In this document: piece by piece, positions 24,729-35,559 of the stretch | How positions within the stretch are numbered: the first letter of the stretch is position 1 | Layout of the letters: every line of letters begins with the position of its first letter | Assembly (NCBI GenBank): GCA_013407085.1 | Contig: JACCGJ010001363.1 | Coordinates: 114,523 to 178,522, forward strand | Direction of reading: 5' to 3' | Length of the DNA: 64,000 nt | DNA from: Atriophallophorus winterbourni | Lineage: Eukaryota; Platyhelminthes; Trematoda; Plagiorchiida; Microphallidae | Made by a program: the position numbers and the translations under genes | The notes under the pieces: model-generated | Seen by the model: the letters and a program-made list of their open reading frames with translations, nothing else | Databases searched by the model: none | What the model was told of the DNA's origin: nothing

Positions 24729-25429
24729 TGTGTCATTTAATCATGTCCTTGCATGTTCCTGGGAACTTTAAATCATGAGTTTTAATCATCAATTAATTTT
24801 TGTAGCCTATAATATAAACATAAATATATACGTCAACATTTTCTATTCTTTTAAATTAACGACGTTTCATAGTTTCAATACGTTCGTAATTATTTTTGTG
24901 TAAAACATACAACTCAATTCTCTCATATTTTTTGCGATGTATTTTCCTGTTGTCCAATCAAATGCTACAGCCACATTGTCCGTAACATTTCAACGAAACC
25001 CTATCACACCTTGCTTAGTCGGTGTTTCCAAAGGCCAATGCAACATTGACAACATTCAACCTGTGTGATTTACCGCAATGCAGTTCGGCAATCCTTATTG
25101 ACTAAACATTATTAGGCAATTTAGCTGTATGCACAATGATAAACATGCCCCAGATTGATGCCTCAGTGTATATACAATTTGTCGCTACTAATTCTAACCA
25201 ATGCATGTCATGGATACCGGCCGATCAAAGCCATGTTCATTCTGACAAACTCCTCATAACAAATCAGTGAATTCATTTTCGACGTTTCAATCAACAGACA
25301 ACAAACAAAGGGAAATGAAAGGGAAGAGAAGTGGAAGCGACGAGTGTTGTGGTACTAGTTTGGCTGTCTGTGTGCCGATGCTGCGGCAAATGTGAGGATG
25401 GGTTAAATGGCGGTTGAATGTGTGTATAG
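24729..25429. other. No gene seen
   Basis: Ends in a purine-rich, GC-richer patch (25300-25400) that could be UTR or intron of the candidate exon that follows. Confidence 0.35.
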
Positions 25430-25653
25430 GTGAGGTGGCCACACCAGACGTTCGTATAAAATTACTAGCTATTATTTGGCGTCATGTCATAGAAACCAAG
25501 TTAAAAACGAGCGTGAATGCCAAGCCACCTTGTTGGACTATACATGTTTATTTGACAGCCGAGGTGTTGATGCCTGACAGAAACATGTTGCGGAATAAAT
25601 GTTACGAAAAGCTAGTAGATTTAACAATTCTTGATCAAGAATGGCGAAAATAA
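25430..25653 (+). CDS. Candidate terminal exon, unknown protein
   Basis: Acceptor tgtgtatag, then an open frame of 74 codons with a TAA stop. The peptide includes EVATPDVRIKLLAIIWRHVI, then TKLKTSVNAKPPCWTIHVYL and ends KLVDLTILDQEWRK. Composition is protein-like. No family recognised. An ORF 1 kb downstream ends with a loosely similar YYEKLLNDSFQIDQNF string, which may be coincidence or a decayed duplicate. Confidence 0.33.
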
Positions 25654-26385
25654 ATTGATGAATCATCAAAAGGTTATGATTGTTTGGGAAAGGAACGAAT
25701 GATGATTATACTTGCCGAATTAAAAATGCTTGTATCCTTCGCGGCCAAATTTGATAGCAAATTTTTATTCAAGTTCTTTGAATCTAAATTGGACAACCAT
25801 GTTTAAATATTAACAGGTTAGCTCGCGTCTATAATCCAAGATCATATGATCTCTGAGTAGGATTAATGGCTGAAAACGTTTAAAAAACAGCGATTTTCCG
25901 ACCAGCAAATTTATCGCGTAAAAATATAAACATGTTTGCGAAAATAAGACAAATAGTTTGTTCTACAACTGAACTAGCGTCAATCCGTTGGCGATTAACT
26001 GTTAGATAATTTTTCTCACAAATCAAGAGCAAAATATAACATGAATTTTCTATCAGATATAAAAATCTAGATTGGTTCCACTAGGATGTAAGAAATTATT
26101 TTAGACTAATTGGCACGCAAGCAAAGATCAAGCAGACACTAGCCATGTGTCACAGTTCCAGGCTTTACACGGTTAAGCTTTCTTGAGTAAACCTGACTAC
26201 CGCAACGAATGAAGAGCTATGTGTTATGTCACTGGCGTATGCGCAATATCTGGATCCATGTTCGTTTCTGCTCAGCCTACAAAGAGAGTACGCCGTTATC
26301 AAATCGAATGTGAAGTGACATTCTTAAGGAAATGCATATGATATGGATTATCCGGTTCAATGTTTCGTGAATTTTTAAAATTAAT
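25654..26385. other. No gene seen
   Basis: No supported feature. Confidence 0.35.
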
Positions 26386-26389
26386 ATTT

Positions 26390-26565
26390 TTATGCATTTC
26401 CTTCACGCACACACACCATGAGCGATTCCACGTTGTTTGCATCCTTCATGTACGCACAGCAAGGCCAGTATGTGAATGCCTTGAAATAGTGGAGAAAAGG
26501 TACATATATTTTGAACTTTTAAGTCACTGTTGGATAAGGTTTGCACGGCCCAACTGATTCAGTTT
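26390..26565 (-). repeat. Decayed pLTR fragment
   Basis: Matches the pLTR family on the minus strand: CCTTGAAATAGTGGA-type block, CACTGTTGGATAAGGTT, and a collapsed hammerhead where CUGAUGA and GAAA are both lost (ATGCAAACAACGTGGAA). Confidence 0.55.
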
Positions 26566-26682
26566 TAGTTGAGAGAATCCTGAGGCATGAACTACTAGCT
26601 CAATGAAACCTATCGAAGGGGTTATTTTTAGAATAAATATCAAAATAAAATTGTGCATCAATTGAAGTGCAATTGTTATAAA

Positions 26683-26835
26683 ATGGCGAAGTTTCAACCC
26701 ATGTTTGGCGGGAGTTCATGGCTACTAGATTTTTATTATCCCGGGTCAGCGCAACGTACAGCCATCAAGAAAAGATACTATGAAAAATTATTGAACGACT
26801 CTTTCCAAATCGATCAAAATTTTGCTCAGCAATAG
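26683..26835 (+). CDS. Small open frame, possible exon
   Basis: ATG in a favourable context (aaaATGGCG) opens 50 codons: MAKFQPMFGGSSWLLDFYY, then PGSAQRTAIKKRYYEKLLND, ending IDQNFAQQ and TAG. No homology recognised and no neighbour supports it. It could be a first exon or a chance frame. Confidence 0.22.
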   Translation: MAKFQPMFGGSSWLLDFYYPGSAQRTAIKKRYYEKLLNDSFQIDQNFAQQ

Positions 26836-27589
26836 CTTTCATTTATCAAGTTGTGTGGTATCAAATCGAATGACAATGTATTAACGGTTTGATAGATCAC
26901 AACCTGTTTATACATATGCTGTGGATGTTGATGTTTCATAGTCTTCGAAAGTTGATGAAGTTGATGTAGCCCTAAGCAGACGCCGATATTTCCATGCACA
27001 GCTGTAATCCAAAATAAACGACAGCTGACATTGGCGACGGAAAGATTTTTCATTATCCCATGTTAAATCCTAATCCCTTATATCTGACAGACTGCGAGAT
27101 ACCATCACTTGTATTACACTGCATTGGAAGCAGATAAGGTTGTCATAAAATTTTTTTAATTTTAAAGTAGTAAGTAATCTTTGTAGCATTTGAGTATGCT
27201 GATCCTATAAACCTCGCGAAATTCATTTCTACTAGTGATTCACTTGAGCATATCAACTGGCTTGTGAAATAGTTAAGCAAAAGAGGTCGTTTCTTGATAC
27301 ATTGTAATGTAGAATAACCATACTAACGTGTTGGACAGATGCGCGACAGGTTTTGTATAAGTAGTTAAACCCTTCATTTTATTATCTGGGAGATATACAG
27401 AATTAAGCGTTACATGGCTCGCTTGCATGAGAAGAAATTTGAATCAAATAAGATTTTTAGACAAAAAGATAAGCGGGAGAAATCGTCTTATTTAACACTA
27501 CATTGTAATCAAGCAATAGTTCTAAAATCATTCAAATGTTACTTATTATTTCATTATCTACACGAAATAATGGAAATTAATGCATATAA
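26836..27589. other. No gene seen
   Basis: No supported feature. Confidence 0.35.
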
Positions 27590-27840
27590 GCATTGTTGCT
27601 CATGGTTATGGTTTTTCATCATTATATTTGTGTTCGGACACATGTTATTGAACAGGTTGTTCGTACCAGTCTTATCCAACAGTGGCGTACACGCGCAATT
27701 TGTTTATCATTCCTCCACGTTTTCGAGCGCATGTGGATTCTCATCGTACTTTGCCTACCTGATGAGTGCAAACAGCACAAAACCGGTCCTGGGGTGTGAT
27801 GCAAATGCATGCAAATGAGCATTTTGGGTCATGGTTATTG
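27590..27840 (+). repeat. PLE pLTR, plus orientation
   Basis: Blocks in pLTR order: TGTGTTCGGACACATGTTATT, CAGTCTTATCCAACAGTGGC, TCCACGTTTTCGAGCGCATG, the hammerhead, then AAATGCATGCAAATGAGC. A 134-codon plus frame through it (27414-27818) is a by-product of the repeat and was not called a gene. Confidence 0.7.
27750..27800 (+). ncRNA. Hammerhead ribozyme, G12 changed
   Basis: CTGATGA (27759-27765), stem II GTGC-AAACA-GCAC, then AAAA where GAAA is required (27779-27782), CCGGTC, and the downstream stem I strand CTGGGGTG. The first box is perfect, but losing G12, the catalytic general base, should abolish cleavage. Confidence 0.7.
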
Positions 27841-27944
27841 GAGTGAACTTATCTCTGCATTTAAAATAATGCAACCATAAAATCATCCCATCAAACATTT
27901 TACAAAGCACAAGGGTCTTATTCGAACACGCAAGCATTCAAAGG

Positions 27945-28225
27945 AGTTATGCATTCCACATTCTCGATTGAATATTCGTTGAAATATTTTCCGGCAGAAT
28001 TTGTTTCACTTGGAGCATCTTACAAGAAGATATCATTCTCTCGGAATCAGTTGAGGTTTTCACTTTAACGCTCGTTGAATACATGACGAGCCATGTGGTA
28101 TGTGACTGTCCCTATTAATTCTTGGAGGATTTAACATTTTTTCTCTATATATCTCGTCAACCCGTGGTTGTTTTTAATGCTTATTACATTTTCCATCATA
28201 AAACTTTCTGAGTTTGCAGTTATGA
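27945..28225 (+). pseudogene. CR1 family B 3' end
   Basis: Matches 34850-35110: CACATTCTCGATTG, AGAATTTGTTTCACTTGGA, CGGAATCAGTTGAGGTTTTC, ATGACGAGCCATG, then the 3' UTR ending TCATAAAACTTTCTGAGTT. Only the last 280 bp is present. Confidence 0.75.
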
Positions 28226-28925
28226 AACGCACTTTACTCGACAATTAAGCTATTAGAAATTTTGTATTTTAATCGACAACGGAATCTGGGATACTTGCTG
28301 AGCTTTTTGACGTGGTTCGAAGTTCATTTCGACTGAGTAATCATGTTTTTAAATTTTCCACATATTTCTCAATCGAACACTTCAAATGCTGAGCTATCCT
28401 TCGCCTGCAAGAACTTTCACTAGCAAATCATGTAAATAATTGTTCACTAGATGCAAGTTATTTGTGAAATACATCAATTTGTTTTGATCGGGCAGGTACC
28501 TCCATGCTTGCAACGATTACTATGCGAAAAGTTAAGGTTACGCAATCTATCGTTTTAGTGGATTTAAGCTCTTCCTGAGGTATTGTTTCTGATCATGAAA
28601 ATTTTAATTTCCACAATAAAGGATTTCTTCAACTAGCTATTGAGGCTTCTCTATCTGTGGTGATAGACAGAAACGTGAATTAAATGCGTTTTAATCCCTG
28701 AAAAAAGTGCACAATTAAATCAGAAGTGGTATAGTTCACGTCGAACCCTCGTATTGACATAAAAGCAGCTTAGAACTCAGAAAGTTTTGTGATAGAAAAA
28801 GAAGTAGGCTTTACAATGACCATAGAATGACAAGGTAAATCGAGTAAAAATATAGAATCTTCCAAAAATCAATAGGAACAGTCAAATAGCGCATGCTACG
28901 TTATATGCTCATCGACTATGGAAGC
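28226..28925. other. No gene seen
   Basis: Between two family B pieces in opposite orientation. No further feature recognised. Confidence 0.35.
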
Positions 28926-28929
28926 GAAA

Positions 28930-31010
28930 ACCTCATCTTATTCCGAGCGTGTGATTTCTTCAGGCAAAATGTTCAAAGTGAAACAAATTCTTACGGAGAA
29001 AAAATTACGACGAATAGCCAATCGAGAATGCGGAATGCTCAAAGCCTTTAAATGTTTTCGTGTTCGAGAAAGGCCATTAAGCTTTAGCGGGTGTTTAAGG
29101 CGATCGTTCTCAGTACGTAAGATTTTGAATGCTAACAGGTCACTCCATATCCGTCCTTGTGTAAAATCATGTAGAATTAATTGAACATACGCTCTTTGAA
29201 AGGCAAATTTCTGTAACGGGATACCAACTTTGTCGCACGATGATTAATCCTGTCAAGTAGTTCGATATCCTTCCTCAGTCATGGTGCCCAGGCTTGGATG
29301 GAATATTCCAAAACAGGATGTAGATACGTATTAATTAACCGGGGTAAAGTTTCGGTGGTGAAAATCCTGAATATCCTTTTTAGAAGACTCAAGATACGGC
29401 AGGCTTTATTGTACACTGTCCGGCAATGATGTCCAGGCTTAAGAATAAGATAACTAGATCTTCCTCTGCGGTGGTCCAGACGAGATCTTGCGTGCCAAGC
29501 TGATACGTGTGGTGAAGAGATTTTCTAAGCTGTAACATTTTACATTGCGCAGGGTTAAATGGTAACTTATTTGACTGGGACCACTAAATGAGGTGAAAAT
29601 AACCCGTTGTAATGCCATACAGACCTGACACCTTTCCATATCTTAATATAATCGGCAAACAGTATCAAGTTACATTTACTATTCTCTACTATATCTTTTA
29701 TATACACCCAAAACAGAATAGGTCCAAACACCGAGCCTTGCCGAACTCCACTCGTGACGTCTATTTGTCTATATAAGGTTCTGCCAACGCGAACTTAGAC
29801 GTGTCTATCACCAAGATAGTCTTTTACCCAATTCAGCAACATTACCGTTATTCCATAAGCTTCGAGGTTTTTTATTCGAATGTCATGGTTGACTCTATCG
29901 AAAGATTTCGAGATGTCGATGTAGCAAGCATGTACAGCCTCACCTTCGTATAGTGCCTTGATCCAATCCTCGACCGTTTTCAGAAGGTTAGATGAACAGC
30001 AACGATTTTTTCGAAAACCGTGTTGTGCTGCGGTCAAAATATTATGGTTTTCAAAATGTTCTCTTATGCGAGCGGTCACAATGTTTTCCATTAATTTAGA
30101 TATCACCGGAAGTAGCGTTACCGGTCTATAGTTTGCTGTCTGAACGGATACCGCCTTTATAAATAGAAGTTATCATTCCAACTTTCCATTGCGGTGGTAT
30201 ATTTTTGTTTATGTAGGCTTTGATTGAATGAGCGCGTGAGAGGAGCAATCAAAGCGAAATGTGGCGGGGGTAATTTTGTCTGCGCTGGTGACTTCTTTTC
30301 ATTTAGTCGACAAATTTCCCGCCCAATAGTGCATTCATTGACAGTCACTTCGCAAAGTTAGCGAATTTGTTAAAACTTGATAAGGGATACAAAGCTTATG
30401 ATTGAAGACAAGTGAGTTAAACGTTGCTAAAGTATCGGCGGTATCTTGGGCAGAGTGAGTCAATCCATTAGGGGTTTGTACAGAGAATACGCCTGGTTTG
30501 ATACTTGATCGCTCGTTTATTATCTCGTAGAGAAGCTTAGGATTCTTTTCCATTCTCCTAAGCAAGTTCCATTGGAACTGCATGCGAGCTTCTCTTACCA
30601 TAGTTGTGACATGATTCCGTATCTTACATAATCGCTTCCAAGCTGCTTCCGTACCAAAATTCTTATGGATTGCCCGAAACTCTCTCTGTATAGCTAAACA
30701 GTTCTTAGTTCTATTCCGAATAACAAACTAGTATTTGTGATTGCATATGTGTGGTATAAAACTCGAGTTTTCGTCAATCTTAGAATTCAAATAATTTAAA
30801 AATGTCTTGTAATATGAGCCAGAATCCATTCAATCAAATTCTTGAGTGTGTGCATCACGGAGATTGATATTTAAAGATTGAAATTGTATTTTTCGTAAGA
30901 ATTTATTTGTGATGTATTGCAAGGATTCGATTAGTTTATCATTAAATGAACTTTCGGATGATGGCGAGCAGTAGATGATGCCAATCTTACATTCATCTCC
31001 ATTGACTAGG
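28930..31010 (-). pseudogene. CR1 family B remnant (late endonuclease to 3' end)
   Basis: From 31010 downwards: SSFNDKLIESLQYIT (end of the EN/linker), EARMQFQWNLLRRMEKNPKL, SAQDTADTLATFNS, then NEKKSPAQ. Next are the RT blocks MISKLMENIVTARIREHFEN, AAQHGFRKNRCCSSN, VHACYIDISKSFDRVNHD (palm A intact) and LLNWVKDYLGD. A pseudopalm and C-terminal tail in other frames run to 28930. Several frameshifts. It is 5'-truncated within the endonuclease and paired head to head with the plus copy at 32.6-35.1 kb. Confidence 0.85.
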
Positions 31011-31646
31011 TTTACTGAGCGTCAAACTGGCATTTTAAAGGATGCGATGAAACTTCGGGATGTGTCAATATGACAAGTTGATAAATTTAAACTGATCAAT
31101 TAAAAACTAAAAATTACCACAAGGAAACTGATTTGGGCAGCATTTTCATGTGCAAAAGCAAAAGCTTGCCTAGTGTTCTTAATTGTACTGCAACGCTGAA
31201 ACTGCACAGCTTAATTACGTGAAATTAGGCGAAATAAACATAACAAAAATGTCTCTCATTTTTAATATTATTCGATACCAAACGGTGATTTCAATTTCAA
31301 CGAAAGAACGCCTATCTATTCCAGAAGGAGTCAACGATTCTTCACACTCCTTTTTGATGAGTGTTTTACACATCACCTACATTTGAACTGAATTCAAAAA
31401 TGTTATATGCAACAACTCAAATCACAGGTGAAACATGGCATTTACATAAAAAGGAATGACAATGTCAGTTAGTGTTTGATGATCGATGATATGATTGGCA
31501 CGCAAGAGCTGTCAAACAATTCTGCCACTAACTTTTTTCCCAAATCATTACGTTTGCGTATAACGTCATGAAAATAATAACCATTGAAAGATTATGAAAC
31601 ACAGGGTAATTTTAACAAATCCAAAGGAAATATTACATTCATTGTA

Positions 31647-31650
<4 letters not shown>
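31011..31650. other. No gene seen
   Basis: No supported feature. Confidence 0.35.

Positions 31651-31721
<71 letters not shown>
31651..31721. repeat. (TA)n microsatellite, about 71 bp
   Basis: Longest uninterrupted TA run in the window. Confidence 0.95.
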
Positions 31722-31726
<5 letters not shown>

Positions 31727-31879
31727 GAATTAAACAAAGCAAATTAATACATGAATTCTGAATTAAATTTGAATATGTTTAATTGTCATGAATGTGAATA
31801 TCTTCGAGTCTTACATTGATAAAAATATAAGGATACATCGAGAATATTTTTGAGTTATCTCAGGTTTAATAGTAGGTAC

Positions 31880-32640
31880 TAAATTGATCGCCATTTTAAA
31901 AGAAGTTGAGGATGTAGAGGAGATGTTGGTAAATCATGTGAGTACGCAAGTGATAACTGAGGTAAACCATCTTATCAATACAATGATTTCGGAATTACCA
32001 TTGAATAAATCTGAGACTAAGGTTATTGGTGTGACAAAAATAAAAAAACAGGGTTTATCCCGTTTTGGAATCATCTAAAAAAACGACCATGGCCATAGGC
32101 AATTCGTGCATCTAAAGCTGCTGTAGCCGACTCACAAAGTCAAGCCAAGAATGATTTAAATTATAAAAAGTCTGACTATTCGATACGCAAAAAGAATTCC
32201 CCATGCGAACGTTAGCGAGTCTCACGAAAGCCTGTTTGATAGCAAACAGAAACGCGACCTCGAGAAATGGTCTGAACTTTGCCACCTAATGCAAATTGAA
32301 CATGTAATCCCAGACAAAGTGACAAAGTGGGTCACCTTGAAACTAAGGGGCTTTTATCATCAACGCATCATTGGTTTCTCCGAAACAGATGGTATGATGC
32401 AAGATGGTAATTTTGTTGATGACATAAAAATATGGAAGTAAATCAAATCTAGTGAAGATTGTTTGATGCTCAACGAAATCAGATGCTTTTCAACATACGT
32501 AAATCGAAAATGTTACAATTTGACCGGCAATACGAGCATACATATAATATTGTTCATGAAAACTTGACTTAAACAAGCGCGGAGAAGTATCACTGTATCT
32601 AAATTACTAATAACTTGAAACCGAATAGTCATCGCAAGAT
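31880..32640 (+). pseudogene. CR1-type remnant (ORF1-like piece and RT piece)
   Basis: An open frame with KEVEDVEEMLVNHVSTQVIT is followed by DSKQKRDLEKWSELCHLMQI and TKWVTLKLRGF, in ORF1-like order. It then jumps to the RT fragment FVDDIKIWK, SSEDCLMLNEI and QYEHTYNI. The last part matches the fragment at 63.6 kb. Endonuclease and most of the RT are missing. Confidence 0.55.
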
Positions 32641-35130
32641 GCCAGACTACGCAATTGCTGATCATTGGCGATTTTAATCTCCCGCATCTGTTTTCTAGAG
32701 GTGAGCACTCCCTGCATTCGTTTGAACATAAATTCAAGGAGGTTATAGAAATTGCTTCACTGCACAATCACGTTAACCAGCAAACTCGCTGGCGGGGTCT
32801 TAACCAACCTTCAACCCTTGACCTTGTCTTAACGCCTGGGGCAACCGCGGTAGAGGATATACAATACCTGGCATCACTGGGAAAGAGTGATCATGCGGTG
32901 CTTTTGTTTATGTATGTAATGCGGAACGATTGAGCGAACAGACGAAAGTCATAAGGAAAATACAATTTGAATCCTTAAATATCAGTCTCCGGGATGCACA
33001 CACTCATGAGTTTGATTCAATAAATTCTGGCTCATATTACAATTCGTTTCTAAATTATCTGAATTTGAAGATTTATGAAAACTCGATTTTTGAACCACAC
33101 AAATGCAGCTACAACAACCAGTTTGTTATTCGGAGTAGAACGAAGAAATGTTTAGCTGTTAAGCGAGAGTCTTATGTAACTCACAAAAAGTTTGGTACGG
33201 GAGCAACTTGGAAGCGATTTTGTAAGATACGGAATCACGTCACGACTCTTGTAAGAGAAGATCGCATGCAATTCCAATGGAACTTGCTTAAGAGAATGGA
33301 AAAGAATCCTAAGCTCCTCTACAAGATAGTAAATGAACGATCAAAAATCAAACTAGGTGTATTCTATGTACTAACAATTAATGGATTGACCCACACTGCC
33401 CAAGATACCGCCGATGCTTTAGCAACGTTTGACTCATTTGTCTTCAATCCCAAGCGTTGTATCTCATATCAAGTTTCACCAAGTTCGCCACATTTCGAAT
33501 TACTAAGTTAAATGACTATTAACGGATAGATGGTTGGGCGGGAACTTTGTCAACTAAACGAAAAGAAGTCCCCTGGCGCAGACAAAATTACCCCCGCAAT
33601 ACTCCACAGTTGTCGCGTTGCTTTGACTGCTCCTCTCACTCGTATATTCAATCGCAGCTTAACTGATGAAAAAATACCACCGCCCTGGAAAGCAGGGATG
33701 ATAACTCCTATTTATAAAGGCGGTAGCAGTTCTGATGGAGCAAACTACAGACCGGTAACGTTACTTCCGGTGATCTCTAAATTAATGGAACTCATTGTGA
33801 CTGTGCACATAAGAGAGCATTTTGAAAACCAAAATATTTGACAGCAGCACAACATGGTTTTCAAAGAGATCGTTACTGTTTATCTAACCTTCTTACAACG
33901 TTCGAGAATTGGACCAAGGCACTAGACGAAGGTGAGGCTGTAGATGCTTGCTACATCGATATTTCCAAAGATTTCGATAAAGTCATACATGGCATCTTAA
34001 CTAAAAAGCTCGAATCCTATCGAATAACGGGAATATTGCTGAATTGGATAAGGGACTATCTTACTGATAGATACGTTCAAGTTCGCGTTTGCAGCACCTT
34101 ATATAGAAAAATAGACGTCACGATTGGAGTTCCGCAAGGCTCGGTGCTTGGACCTCTTCTATTCTTGGTGTATATGAACGATATAGTAGAGAATATTGGA
34201 TGCAACTTGATACTATTTGCAGATGATATTAAAATAGGGAATCGTGTCAGGTCTGTTAATGAGTGTAAGGCATTACAACGGGATCTGTGCACCTTATTTC
34301 GTTGGTCCCAGTTAAATGAGTTACCATTTAACCCTGCGAAATGTAAAATGCTGCAGCTTGAAAAATCTCTGCACCACACGTATCAGCTTGGCACGCAATA
34401 TCTCGTCTGGACCACCATGGATAAAGATCTTGGTATCTAGGTTTCGTTTAACCTTAAGCCTTGACATCATTGCCGGATGGTGTACAATAAATCTTGCCGT
34501 ATCTTGAGTCTTATCAAAATAATATTAAGGATTTTTACGCCCGAAACCCTACCCCGGGTAATTAACACGTATATACGTCCTGTTATGGAATATTCCATCC
34601 AAGACTGGGAACGATGGCTGAGGAAAGATATCGAACTACTCGACAGGATTTATCATAGTGCTAAAAAGTTGGTCTCCCAGTAGAGAAATTTGCAATTCAA
34701 AGAGCAAATGTTAAAACGGAACCCACACGATTTTACCCAACGACGAATACGTAGTGACCTTATGTTGACCTTCAAAATCCTACATTCTGTAAACCATCCA
34801 CTTAAACACTTGTTAAAGCCCAATGACCTTACTCGAAACGATTCGAACACATTCTCGATTGGATATACGTCGTAATTCTTTCTCGGTAAGAATTTGTTTC
34901 ACTTGGAACTATTTGCCTGAAGAAATCACACGATCAGAATCTGTTGAGGTTTTCGCTTTCAAACTCGATGAGTTTATGACGAACCATGCGGTATGCGAGT
35001 GTCCATAGTGATTTTTGAGATATTTTATATATTTTTTATATATTCCATATACCTTGTCATCCTATGGTTATTGTTAGGCATAATGCTTTTTCAACCATAA
35101 AATTTTCTGAGTTCAGATTTCTGAGTTCTA
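32640..35130 (+). pseudogene. CR1 family B element (endonuclease end to 3' end)
   Basis: Best family B copy. The APE endonuclease C-terminus is LIIGDFNLPHLFSRGEHSLH, STLDLVLTPG and GKSDHAVLLF (the SDH motif). A long linker follows (32930-33511), then RT fingers (KAGMITPIYKGGSSSDGANY, NYRPVTLLPVISKLMELI). RT palm pieces are ACYIDISKDFDKV, GVPQGSVLGPLLFLVYMNDI and LILFADDIKIGN (catalytic FADD intact), then DKDLGI. The C-terminal tail (YIRPVMEYSIQDWERWLRKD) and 3' UTR end near TTTTCTGAGTTCAGATTTCTGAG. Three frameshifts and stops split it; the 5' half of the endonuclease and ORF1 are absent. Confidence 0.88.
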
Positions 35131-35440
35131 TTTTGGACGTCATTTCTTCTCACTGCGTATTTGCTTTCTGTGGAATTCACTATCACAGGATATTGTGAAC
35201 GCTCCTACAATTATTGATTTCAAATCAAAACTGTATGCTTATATCAAAGAGCACTCCACTATCGGTCCTGTATATTGACCCCATATGAACCCACACAAAC
35301 CAAACACCTCAAAAAAATTTGATTGCATCATCTGTACTTTTATTGATGTCATCCAATGGTAAATGTAAAGCGATTGCTTTTTTCAACCAAAAAATCTTGA
35401 TTCTTCAACTGTAGTGCCGTTAGCATTGACTCGTTTACTT
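35131..35440 (+). pseudogene. CR1 family D 3' end
   Basis: FLWNSLSQDIV-like end: HFFSLR, then LWNSLSQDIVNAPTIID, FKSKLYAYIKEHSTIGPVY and stop, followed by a 3' UTR with CCATATGAACCCACACAAACC. Homologous to the minus copy at 45.44-45.9 kb. Confidence 0.7.
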
Positions 35441-35559
35441 AGAATGCGTGATTAGCCTCATCAGGATAAACCCAGAATGTTGAGGGATAACTTAGAAAAT
35501 GAGCGCAACCTGGAAAACGTTCTACTAAATTCTTACCTACTTTTGTACTTGTATTAATG

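Noticed and set aside
27414..27818. 134-codon plus-strand frame
   Set aside because: Its second half is the pLTR and hammerhead repeat; the similarity to other copies is at the DNA level, not protein.
28918..29184. 88-codon plus-strand frame
   Set aside because: Antisense to the CR1 family B C-terminal tail.
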